Origin: an uncultured Bacteroidales bacterium
GTDB lineage: Bacteria; Bacteroidota; Bacteroidia; Bacteroidales; Bacteroidaceae
Direction: 5' to 3'
Assembly: GCA_902768605.1 (NCBI GenBank)
Contig: CACXLY010000056.1
Span: 1-37,360, forward strand
DNA: 37,360 bases
This document shows positions 1 to 7,252 of the stretch, piece by piece. The notes under the pieces are model-generated. The model was not told the DNA's origin, did not search any database, and saw nothing but the letters and a program-made list of their open reading frames with translations. Each line of letters opens with the position of its first letter. Position 1 is the stretch's first letter. The position numbers and the translations under genes were made by a program.

Positions 1-279
1 GTACAAATTCAAATCCGTGCACCCTTAAAACTACTCGTAAAAGACTTTATTTCAGCGATTTCAAAGAACAATTAGTCCACTTTAACGGGACAGTAGTGAT
101 AATTAATAATAATTAACATTCTTAATTCAAGTTTATGAGTGCAAGGGCACAAAAATAAACTGTGAATTGTGAATCTGTGAAGATTTCTCCAAAGGAGGGG
201 GATAATAAATAGTTAAATAGCTAAATCGTAAATAAATAGTAAATCGTAAATCGTCAAATCGTAAATTACATCCAGCTTG
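1..279. other. Intergenic left edge with short repeats
   Basis: I see no gene here. Positions 149-182 match, for about 31 bases, the AAAAATAAACTGTGAA...GTGAATCTGTGA portion of the longer repeat found at 11548-11778 and, inverted, at 34023-34244. Positions 186-202 hold a short CTCCAAAGGAGG palindrome of the kind also found inside priA. From about 222 to 270 there is a loose tandem of AAATCGTAAAT-like units running up to the priA stop codon. No terminator hairpin with a T-tract is evident after priA. Confidence 0.6.
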
Positions 280-2859
280 TCAATCTACGTCGTAATAGAT
301 TTGTGCGGAGTGGTAGCCAGGCATTTGCAGAACCTGCTCTTGCAGGGCAAGAAGCCGTTCGCGGACTGCCGACATCGGAGCCGTCAGCTCCATCTTCAGA
401 ATCAGCTTGCGGATGTGCATCAGTTGGACGCGGCCGACGGGAGGGGTGTCGGGGCCCAGCACTCGTTCGCCGAATACCTGCCTCAGCAGCTTGGCAAAGT
501 CCGCTGACAGACTCTCCACAATCCTTTCATCGCGATGCTTCAGGTAGATGAAGACGACGCGGCAGAAGGGGGGATAGCGGAACAGTTCGCGTTCCTCAGC
601 CTGCTCGGCATACATGCCTTCGTAGTCGTGGTTCACCACCTGCTGGACTATCGCATTTCCCGCATCCCGAGTCTGCAGGATGACATGGCCTACCGAGCCC
701 TTCCTGCCTGCCCTGCCTGCCACTTGCTCCATGAGTTGGAAAGCCCTTTCATAGCTGCGGAAGTCGGGCTGCGAGAGCATCGTGTCGGCAGAAAGGATGC
801 CAACCAGGCTGACGCGGTCGAAGTCAAGGCCCTTCGTCACCATCTGTGTGCCAATGAGGATGTCCGTCTTCCCCTCCTCGAAATCATGCAGAATCTGTTC
901 GTAGTTTTGCCTTGAACGCGTTGTGTCAAGGTCCATCCGGGCAATCCTCGCTTCCGGCAGGATGGCTTGCAGCTGCTCTTCAATGCGCTCAGTGCCATAG
1001 CCGCGGCTGGAAAGGGAAGAATTTTGGGAAGAGGCGTAACCATTTGCCGTTCCCCCCTCCTTTGGAGGGGATGGGGGAGGCTGGCAGTTCGGACACATCT
1101 GCGGGATGTTGTAGGTCTTGCCGCAATAATGGCAGACCATTTGTCTGTAGCCGCGATGGACAGTCAGGCTGACGTCGCAGCTTTGACAGCGGGGAGTCCA
1201 TCCGCATACCCTGCACTCAAGGACAGGCGCATAGCCTCGGCGGTTCTGGAAGAGGATGACCTGCTGCTTCTGCTCCAAAGCCTTGCGAATGCGGGCCAGC
1301 AGCTGAGGCGAGAAGAAACCGCTCATCAGCTTCTTCCTGCGCATCTCCTGCACATCGATGACCTCGATATTGGGCAAGTTCAGACCGGCAAACCGCGTCT
1401 TCAGGGTGACGAGACCATATTTGCCGGTGAGGGCATTGTGGTACGACTCCAGGCTTGGTGTGGCAGAACCCAGCAATGCCTTCGCGCCCACCTGCTTCGC
1501 AAGCACCAGGGCTGTGTTTCTTGCCTGGTAGCGCGGTGCAGGGTCTTGTTGTTTGAAAGATGTTTCATGCTCTTCGTCGATGATGAGAAGGCCAAGGTTT
1601 CGGAAGGGAAGGAAGAGGCTGCTGCGCACACCAACCACGATGTCATAAGGCTTGCCGCTCAGCATCTTCTGGTAAAGCTCCACCCTTTCATTGTCGGGAT
1701 AGCGGGAGTGGTAAACCCCCATCCGAGAGCCGAAGACACGGCGAAGCCTTTCCGTCAGCTGGGCAGTCAGGACAATCTCGGGCAGCATGAACAGCACTTG
1801 TTTTCCCGCATCGATTGCTTTTTGCATGAGGTGGATATAGATTTCCGTCTTGCCGCTGCTGGTCACGCCATGAAGCAGGCAGACATCGTGCGAACGCCAT
1901 TGCTCGAGGATGCTCTCCATGGCTGTTTGCTGAGCAGGCGTCAAAGGCGATGGAAGTCCCTCTGCCTCGTTTTGCCGCTGGCTTGCTTGCGCTCTTTCGA
2001 CAGGCTTGGCGAAGGTCTCGAGAATGCCCTTCTGGCATAGTTCGCGCAGGATGGCATCCGAGCAGTTCGATGCCAGCAACAGGGAGCCCCTCTCCATCTC
2101 GCCCTTATAGGGTGAGGACTTCGGTGGTGCGGCCTCTCCTGCCAGAGAAGATGTGGCAGAGACAGAGCGTATCTCATTCAGAAAACAGGCCAGCAAAGCC
2201 TCTTGCTTGGGGGAGCGGTGCAAGTTGTTGAAAACCTCGTGCAGACGGGCTTCATCGAGGTAGGCTTCAGCAAGCCGCACACAGGTCACAGTCTTGGGCT
2301 TATAAGTGCGGCGTATTTCCTCCTTCATCCTCACTGCACCCTTTTCAAGGAGGCTTTTCACGGTTGGCAGGATGCTTCTCACGCCAGTCTCTTTCTGCAA
2401 GCTCAGCAGACTCTGTCCAGCCCCTCCAGCCCCTTTCTGGGGAAGTTTATTCAGGGCTCGCCATACCTTTTCTTCGTTTGGAGACAAAGGCGACTCGGCC
2501 TCCCAGTCCTCGTTCAGCAGGATGATGCTCTCGCTCTCCAGTTTCAGTCCCGAAGGCAAAGCAGCCTTGAAGACATCGCCCAGAGAGCAGAGATAGTAAT
2601 CAGCAATCCACTTCCACAAACGCAGTTGTTCGGGCAGTATGACAGACTTTTCGTCGAGCACCTCCGAGATGTGTTTTGTGGGGTAGGGCGGTGTCTCGTC
2701 ATGCAGGCGAACCACAATGGCTGTGTAGAACTTCCTGCTTCCAAAAGGCACAATCACGCGGCTTCCCACCTGCGGCTGAGCAGCCAGCTGAGGCGGTAAG
2801 GCATAGGTGAAGGCACCCTGCAAAGGCAAGGGAAGTATGACATCGGCATATTGTGGCAT
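280..2859 (-). CDS. priA: Primosomal protein N' (replication restart helicase PriA)
   Basis: An 859-residue protein matching PriA, the 3'-to-5' superfamily 2 helicase that reloads the replisome at stalled forks. The N-terminal 3'-DNA-binding domain starts at residue 1. Walker A GVTSSGKTE is at 331-339 and the DEEH box at 428-431. Eight zinc-ligand cysteines (C549, C552, C558, C561, C576, C579, C589, C592) are all present. Two stretches look foreign to the family. Residues about 593-619, directly after the last zinc cysteine and rich in P, S and G, are encoded by a CCTCC/GGAGG palindrome (1051-1080). Residues about 243-262 (PPKSSPYKGEMERG) are encoded by a second palindromic element (2085-2128). 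Both keep the frame, so the gene looks intact. The start is the ATG four to five bases after the predicted transcription start. Confidence 0.95.
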   Translation of the reverse strand: MPQYADVILPLPLQGAFTYALPPQLAAQPQVGSRVIVPFGSRKFYTAIVVRLHDETPPYPTKHISEVLDEKSVILPEQLRLWKWIADYYLCSLGDVFKAALPSGLKLESESIILLNEDWEAESPLSPNEEKVWRALNKLPQKGAGGAGQSLLSLQKETGVRSILPTVKSLLEKGAVRMKEEIRRTYKPKTVTCVRLAEAYLDEARLHEVFNNLHRSPKQEALLACFLNEIRSVSATSSLAGEAAPPKSSPYKGEMERGSLLLASNCSDAILRELCQKGILETFAKPVERAQASQRQNEAEGLPSPLTPAQQTAMESILEQWRSHDVCLLHGVTSSGKTEIYIHLMQKAIDAGKQVLFMLPEIVLTAQLTERLRRVFGSRMGVYHSRYPDNERVELYQKMLSGKPYDIVVGVRSSLFLPFRNLGLLIIDEEHETSFKQQDPAPRYQARNTALVLAKQVGAKALLGSATPSLESYHNALTGKYGLVTLKTRFAGLNLPNIEVIDVQEMRRKKLMSGFFSPQLLARIRKALEQKQQVILFQNRRGYAPVLECRVCGWTPRCQSCDVSLTVHRGYRQMVCHYCGKTYNIPQMCPNCQPPPSPPKEGGTANGYASSQNSSLSSRGYGTERIEEQLQAILPEARIARMDLDTTRSRQNYEQILHDFEEGKTDILIGTQMVTKGLDFDRVSLVGILSADTMLSQPDFRSYERAFQLMEQVAGRAGRKGSVGHVILQTRDAGNAIVQQVVNHDYEGMYAEQAEERELFRYPPFCRVVFIYLKHRDERIVESLSADFAKLLRQVFGERVLGPDTPPVGRVQLMHIRKLILKMELTAPMSAVRERLLALQEQVLQMPGYHSAQIYYDVD
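1051..1080. repeat. Palindromic mini-element inside priA
   Basis: On the plus strand this reads C6-TCC-TTT-GGAGGGG followed by ATGGGGGAGG, a near-palindrome of the same type as the intergenic CTCCAAAGGAGGGGG at 186-202. It encodes the proline-rich PPPSPPKEGG stretch directly after the last zinc cysteine of PriA, where I expect only a short linker before the GFGTE-like motif. This suggests insertion of a repeat into the coding frame. Confidence 0.6.
2085..2128. repeat. Second palindromic mini-element inside priA
   Basis: On the minus strand it reads GAAGTCCTCACCCTATAAGGG followed by CGAGATGGAGAGGGG, a palindrome centred on CCCTATAAGGG. It resembles the element pair in the MG2-type gene at 30312-30387 (CCCCTTTAAGGGG). 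It encodes PPKSSPYKGEMERG in a poorly conserved linker ahead of the helicase core of PriA. Assignment as an inserted repeat rests on this resemblance. Confidence 0.5.
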
Positions 2860-2867
2860 AGTGAGGG

Positions 2868-2898
2868 CAAAGGTAAGAAATTTAATTCAAAATTCAAA
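2868..2898 (-). promoter_or_regulatory. Bacteroidetes promoter for priA
   Basis: On the minus strand TTTG (2898-2895), 19 bases, then TACCTTTG (2875-2868): the full Bacteroidetes primary-sigma pattern. With the usual spacing, transcription would start at about 2863-2864, only four to five bases before the ATG at 2859. The mRNA would then be essentially leaderless. Confidence 0.75.
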
Positions 2899-2955
2899 AT
2901 TATTTGATTGAAGATTTAAAATTGAAAATTGAAGATTGAAGATTGAAGATTGAAA
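2881..2955. repeat. A/T-rich tandem of ATTCAAA / ATTGAAG units
   Basis: Upstream of priA, ATTCAAA-type units (2885-2902) are followed by repeated ATTGAAGATT-type units (2908-2955). The two halves are roughly inverted copies, as in the other fold-back repeats of this window. The first half overlaps the -33 region of the priA promoter. Confidence 0.55.
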
Positions 2956-3064
2956 AATCAGGATTATTCATTCAAAAAAGAGCCAGTTCGCATGACTTTT
3001 CGCCCTGTATAATATAATAATGTAGGCCGCAAAACCCCTCTTTCCATTGCTCAGAACACCTCAT

Positions 3065-3151
3065 TTGTGCACAATAAAAGTTAAAATGTGCACATTTTGG
3101 CATGTTTTTAAGCCCAACTGTTGCATATTTGCGCAAAATGTTGTTACTTTG
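3065..3151 (+). promoter_or_regulatory. acpP promoter with three phased palindromes (candidate operator)
   Basis: TTGTGCACAA (3065-3074), AATGTGCACATT (3085-3096) and TTTGCGCAAA (3128-3137) are perfect palindromes centred at 3069.5, 3090.5 and 3132.5, so spaced 21 and 42 bp. A -7-like TTACTTTG lies at 3144-3151, with TTG 19-20 bases upstream (3121-3123). The third palindrome therefore falls between the promoter elements, where a repressor would act. A 5'-leader hairpin (CATTCCCTC at 3172-3180 with GAGGGATG at 3193-3200) follows. No regulator is known to me for this arrangement. Confidence 0.5.
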
Positions 3152-3250
3152 CACCGCGAAATAAAAAGAAGCATTCCCTCGTTGACTTCGCTGAGGGATG
3201 AGAGAACAAAATAGCGAATCGTAAATTGTTAAATGTAAATAAACAAAGTT

Positions 3251-3484
3251 ATGTCAGAAATTGAAGCTAAAGTAAAAGAGATTATCGTTGACAAGTTGGG
3301 CGTTGATGAAGCAGACGTTACTCCCGAAGCATCATTCACAAACGACCTCGGTGCTGATTCTCTGGACACCGTTGAGCTGATTATGGAATTTGAGAAGGCA
3401 TTCGAGATTACTATTCCCGACGACAAGGCAGAGAAGATTTCTACCGTTGCCGATGCCATCGCTTTCATCGAAGCAAACAAGTAA
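3251..3484 (+). CDS. acpP: Acyl carrier protein
   Basis: A 77-residue acidic protein with the DSL motif [10 protein letters not shown]. Ser37 is the 4'-phosphopantetheine attachment site. It carries growing acyl chains for the cytoplasmic type II fatty acid synthase. Length and the family pattern (helix I, DSL loop, IPDDKAEKI helix III) are normal. It is first in the acpP-fabF-rnc order that is typical of Bacteroidales. About 95 bases of 5' leader separate it from the predicted promoter, and a fold-back repeat separates it from fabF. Confidence 0.97.
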   Translation: MSEIEAKVKEIIVDKLGVDEADVTPEASFTNDLGADSLDTVELIMEFEKAFEITIPDDKAEKISTVADAIAFIEANK

Positions 3485-3489
3485 GAAAG

Positions 3490-3590
3490 CAATTCACAAT
3501 TCACAATTCACAATTCATAATTGCCTTTCATTGCAACCTGCTATTGACTTGCAGTTTTAATTATGAATTATGAATTAACAATTATGAATT
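3490..3590. repeat. Fold-back repeat of AATTCAC/AATTCAT heptamers
   Basis: The left arm (about 3490-3523) is a tandem of AATTCAC and AATTCAT units. The right arm (about 3555-3590) is a tandem of AATTATG/ATGAATT units that is close to its reverse complement. About 30 bases lie between the arms. It fills the acpP-fabF gap and would form a long RNA hairpin in the transcript. Similar elements are at 10019-10128, 10975-11042 and, in frame inside a gene, 30030-30144. Confidence 0.75.
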
Positions 3591-3597
3591 AGATTAA

Positions 3598-4863
3598 ATG
3601 GAATTGAAAAGAGTTGTAGTGACAGGTATCGGTGCTGTCACTCCCTTGGGCAATACTGCTGCCGAGACGTGGCAGAACATGCTCAATGGTGTGAGCGGTG
3701 CTGCTCCTATCACACATTTCGACGCATCCAAGTTCAAGGCACAGTTCGCTTGCGAGGTAAAGGACTTCAATCCTGAGCAATTCATCGACAGGAAAGAGGC
3801 TCGCAAGATGGACCCCTATTGCCAATATGCGCTCTCTGCAGCCATCATGGCCGTGGACGACAGCGCTATGGACATCGAGAAGGTCGATAAGAACCGTGTG
3901 GGCGTCATCTTCGGCGTCGGCATCGGCGGCATGAAGACCTACGAGGAAGAAGTGACGGCTTATGCCAAGACTGCCGACACCATCGGCCCCAAGTTCAACC
4001 CCTTCTTCGTGCCTAAGATGATAGCCGACATCTGTGCCGGTCACATCAGCATCAAATACGGCTTCCACGGCCCCAACTACATCACTTCGAGTGCCTGCGC
4101 TTCTTCGACCAATGCGCTTGCCGACGCCTTCAACCTCATCCGCCTGGGTAAGGCTGACGTCATCGTGAGCGGCGGTGCAGAGGCAGCTATCACGGCAGCT
4201 GGAGTGGGGGGCTTCACAGCTATGCACGCCCTCAGCACTCGCAACGACGAACCTCAGAAGGCAAGTCGCCCGTTCAGTGCCAGTCGCGATGGTTTCGTGA
4301 TGGCAGAAGGCAGCGCTGTGCTCGTGCTTGAAGAGCTGGAGCATGCAAAGGCTCGCGGTGCCAAGATTTATGCCGAGATGGCTGGTGCAGGCATGAGTGC
4401 CGACGCTCACCACATCACAGCATCGCACCCCGAAGGACTCGGCGCAAAGCTCGTCATGGAGAATGCCCTCGAGGATGCTGGCATGAAGCCTGCCGACATC
4501 GACTACATCAATGTGCACGGCACTTCCACTCCTGTTGGCGACATCAGCGAGTGCAAGGCTATCGTGGATGTCTTCGGCGAGCATGCCTACGAACTCAACA
4601 TCAGCAGCACGAAGTCGATGACAGGCCACCTGCTGGGTGCTGCCGGAGCAATCGAGGCAATGGCAAGCGTGATGGCAGTCAAGGAGGACATCGTTCCGCC
4701 CACCATCAATCATGAAGACGGCGACGAAGACCCCGAGATTGACTATAAGTTGAACTTCACCTTCGGCCAGGCACAGAAGCGCACAGTCAGGGCTGCTCTG
4801 AGCAATACCTTTGGCTTCGGAGGCCATAACGCCTGCGTTATCTTTAAGAAATACGCAGAATAA
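3598..4863 (+). CDS. fabF: Beta-ketoacyl-ACP synthase II
   Basis: A 421-residue condensing enzyme of the FabF (KAS II) type, which elongates acyl-ACP with malonyl-ACP. The catalytic triad is visible: Cys167 in SSACASS, His307 in NVHGTSTPVGD and His344 in KSMTGHLLGAAG. The C-terminal NTFGFGGHNAC motif is present. Length is normal for the family. The start ATG gives the usual MELKRVVVTGIG opening. It lies between acpP and rnc, and rnc begins four bases after its stop, so co-transcription is likely. Confidence 0.97.
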   Translation: MELKRVVVTGIGAVTPLGNTAAETWQNMLNGVSGAAPITHFDASKFKAQFACEVKDFNPEQFIDRKEARKMDPYCQYALSAAIMAVDDSAMDIEKVDKNRVGVIFGVGIGGMKTYEEEVTAYAKTADTIGPKFNPFFVPKMIADICAGHISIKYGFHGPNYITSSACASSTNALADAFNLIRLGKADVIVSGGAEAAITAAGVGGFTAMHALSTRNDEPQKASRPFSASRDGFVMAEGSAVLVLEELEHAKARGAKIYAEMAGAGMSADAHHITASHPEGLGAKLVMENALEDAGMKPADIDYINVHGTSTPVGDISECKAIVDVFGEHAYELNISSTKSMTGHLLGAAGAIEAMASVMAVKEDIVPPTINHEDGDEDPEIDYKLNFTFGQAQKRTVRAALSNTFGFGGHNACVIFKKYAE

Positions 4864-4867
4864 GGCC

Positions 4868-5632
4868 GTGTCTGCCGAAAACCTGATAGACGCGATAAGG
4901 TTACCTTTCCGCAAGGACAGGGAACTTTGTCGCGCTTTTCGTAATATGCTGGGCTTCTATCCCCACAAGATAAGCCTCTACCAGGAAGCCCTGATGCACA
5001 AGTCGATGCTCGCTCACGCCAAGAGTGGCACGCCTATCAACAACGAGCGCCTCGAGTTTCTGGGCGATGCCGTGCTCGATGCAGTGGTGGGCGAGATAGT
5101 CTTCCACCACTTTCCAAAGAAGCGAGAAGGGTTCCTCACGAACACCAGAAGCAAGATAGTGCAGCGAGAATCGCTTGGCAGGCTTGCACAAGAGATAGGC
5201 CTCGACAAACTCATTCGCAGAAACGAGCAAAACCAGACACACAACAGCTACCTTGCCGGCAATGCTTTCGAAGCCCTCATCGGAGCCATCTATCTCGACA
5301 GAGGCTATGGGCACTGCAAGACCTTCATCCACAAGAAGATAATGCGTCAGCTCATCGACATCGACAAGCTCGCCTATCAGGAAGTGAACTTCAAGAGCAA
5401 GTTGCTGGAGTGGTGTCAGAAGCACAAAGTCTCGCTTGAATATGTCTTGCTCGATGAGACAAAGTCAGAAGATGGCTCGCCGCTGTTCAGCACAAAGGTG
5501 GTCATAGCCGGCCATGAATGTGCCCGCGGCAAAGGCTATTCGAAGAAGGAAAGCCATCAGAAAGCCAGCAAGAATGCCTTGCACCGCCTCAAGCACGACA
5601 AGAAATTGCATGATGAGTTGATTGGTAAATGA
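4868..5632 (+). CDS. rnc: Ribonuclease III
   Basis: Double-strand-specific endoribonuclease that processes rRNA precursors and structured mRNAs. The signature NERLEFLGDAVLD is at residues 59-71 with this start; Glu60 and Asp67 are the expected metal-binding acidic residues. A double-stranded RNA-binding domain follows near the C-terminus (KGYSKKESHQKASKNAL). I chose the GTG at 4868, four bases after the fabF stop, because the protein then opens NLIDAIRL as in other Bacteroidales RNase III. The frame stays open upstream to a TTG at 4811, but that would overlap fabF by 53 bases. Length with this start is 254 residues. Confidence 0.93.
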   Translation: MSAENLIDAIRLPFRKDRELCRAFRNMLGFYPHKISLYQEALMHKSMLAHAKSGTPINNERLEFLGDAVLDAVVGEIVFHHFPKKREGFLTNTRSKIVQRESLGRLAQEIGLDKLIRRNEQNQTHNSYLAGNAFEALIGAIYLDRGYGHCKTFIHKKIMRQLIDIDKLAYQEVNFKSKLLEWCQKHKVSLEYVLLDETKSEDGSPLFSTKVVIAGHECARGKGYSKKESHQKASKNALHRLKHDKKLHDELIGK

Positions 5633-5633
5633 G

Positions 5634-5692
5634 TTGACAAGTAAACGAGTTGACGAGTTGACAATTTGACAATTTGATACAAAATTGAATTT
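5634..5692. repeat. Tandem GAGTTGAC / AATTTGAC repeats
   Basis: Immediately after the rnc stop, units of GAGTTGACnnG and ACAATTTG recur up to about 5690, filling the rnc to GH3-family gap. They belong to the same class of short intergenic tandems as the others here, but without a clear second arm. Confidence 0.5.
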
Positions 5693-5699
5693 ATAAGTC

Positions 5700-7217
5700 T
5701 TGAATTTAACCAGCTTCATACGCCCCATTTTCACCCATCGCCTCCATGAACTCGACCTCTACAAGACAGAGGCGGAGGTTTTGCAGAGAGGTGTCCTCAA
5801 AAGTCTGCTTGGCAAAGCTGCTAAGACAGAATGGGGTAGGGCACATGGCTATGCGAAAGACCTCAGCTATGAGGCCTTTGCCCGGCAGACTCCTCTCAAT
5901 ACTTATGAAGAGCTGAAGGGCTACATCGACCGCATGAGGCATGGCGAGAAAGATGTGCTTTGGCCGGGAAGGGTGAAGTGGTATGCGAAGTCGAGCGGCA
6001 CAACAAACGACAAAAGCAAGTTCATTCCTGTCTCGGGCGATGGCTTGCACGATACCCATTATGCAGGCGGCACAGATGCGGTGGTCTGGTATTTGCGCAA
6101 CAATCCAGGGAGCCGTATCTTTGACGGCAAGGCGCTGATTCTCGGCGGCAGTCATGCTCCGAACTACAACCTGCCAGACAGTCTCGTGGGCGACCTCAGT
6201 GCCATCCTCATCGAGAACATCAATCCGCTGGTCAACCTTGTCCGTGTGCCTAAGAAAGCTACGGCTCTGCTCAGCGACTTTGAGGTGAAGCGCGACCGCA
6301 TAGCCAGGGAAGCCATGAAGAAGAATGTCACCAACCTGAGCGGCGTCCCCTCCTGGATGCTCTCTGTCCTCAACAGAGTCATGGAGCTCAGCGGCAAACA
6401 GCATCTCAATGAAGTTTGGCCGAACCTCGAGGTCTTTTTTCACGGCGGCGTTGCCTTCACACCTTATCGCGGTCAATATGAGCGCCTTATCACCTCGCCG
6501 AAGATGCACTATATGGAGACCTACAATGCTTCGGAAGGTTTCTTTGGCTTGCAGGACGACCCAACAGATGCGGCCATGAGCCTGATGATAGACTACGGCA
6601 TCTTCTACGAGTTCATTCCGATGGATGAGTTCGACAGGGAAGAGCCGACGGTAGTGCCTCTTTGGGGCATTGAGACGGGCAAGAACTATGCGATGGTCAT
6701 CTCCACCTCAAGCGGGCTTTGGCGATACATCATCGGCGACATGATTCGCTTCACCAGCCGAAACCCCTACAAGTTCGTCATTACAGGTCGGACAAAGTCC
6801 TTCATCAATGCTTTTGGCGAGGAACTGATTGTCGATAATGCCGAGAAAGGACTGGCAGAAGCATGCAAGCAGACAGGAGCAGAGGTGCTGGAATATACTG
6901 CAGCGCCGGTCTTCATGGATGCTGATGGCAAGTGCCGCCACCAATGGGTTGTGGAGTTCAGTAAAGAACCAAAGGATGTAGATGAGTTTGCCCGCATTCT
7001 CGACGAGAGCCTTCAGCAGATAAATTCTGATTACGAGGCCAAGCGATTCAAGGACATCACGCTTCAGAGACTCGAACTCATCAAGGCCCGACCTGGTGTC
7101 TTCAACGATTGGCTCAAGCAGAAAGGCAAGCTCGGCGGACAACACAAAGTGCCGCGACTCTGCAACAATCGCGATATCATAGAACAGGTGATTGCACTAA
7201 ACGAGAGAGAGTCCTGA
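5700..7217 (+). CDS. GH3 auxin-responsive-promoter family acyl-adenylating enzyme
   Basis: A 505-residue protein of the GH3 superfamily (ANL-type adenylate-forming enzymes; in plants they conjugate amino acids to jasmonate or auxin). The ATP-loop signature YAKSSGTTNDKSKFIPVS is at about residues 95-112. The YNASEGFFG and WRYIIGDMIRF motifs follow in the usual order. Members are common in Bacteroidetes but I know no proven substrate for them. The start is a TTG giving MNLTSFIRP, which fits the family opening; no better ATG exists. It has no signal peptide, so it should act in the cytoplasm. Short repeats flank both ends. Confidence 0.85.
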   Translation: MNLTSFIRPIFTHRLHELDLYKTEAEVLQRGVLKSLLGKAAKTEWGRAHGYAKDLSYEAFARQTPLNTYEELKGYIDRMRHGEKDVLWPGRVKWYAKSSGTTNDKSKFIPVSGDGLHDTHYAGGTDAVVWYLRNNPGSRIFDGKALILGGSHAPNYNLPDSLVGDLSAILIENINPLVNLVRVPKKATALLSDFEVKRDRIAREAMKKNVTNLSGVPSWMLSVLNRVMELSGKQHLNEVWPNLEVFFHGGVAFTPYRGQYERLITSPKMHYMETYNASEGFFGLQDDPTDAAMSLMIDYGIFYEFIPMDEFDREEPTVVPLWGIETGKNYAMVISTSSGLWRYIIGDMIRFTSRNPYKFVITGRTKSFINAFGEELIVDNAEKGLAEACKQTGAEVLEYTAAPVFMDADGKCRHQWVVEFSKEPKDVDEFARILDESLQQINSDYEAKRFKDITLQRLELIKARPGVFNDWLKQKGKLGGQHKVPRLCNNRDIIEQVIALNERES

Positions 7218-7247
7218 ATTCATAATTCATAGTTCATAGTTCATAGG
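7217..7247. repeat. Short AATTCAT / AGTTCAT tandem
   Basis: ATTCATAATTCATAGTTCATAG-type heptamers fill the gap between the GH3-family stop and the next GTG start. This is a single-arm version of the heptamer repeats. Confidence 0.6.
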
Positions 7248-7252
7248 TTAGG

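Noticed and set aside
967..2040. Long plus-strand open frame opposite priA
   Set aside because: It is the complement of a strongly conserved PriA coding region, has no recognisable motifs and no promoter; it is a shadow frame.
4811..4867. Upstream TTG start for rnc
   Set aside because: It would overlap fabF by 53 bases and add residues not typical of the family; the GTG at 4868 is better placed.
3589..4914. Minus-strand 441-codon frame opposite fabF
   Set aside because: FabF is unmistakable on the plus strand with all catalytic residues; the opposite frame is a composition effect.
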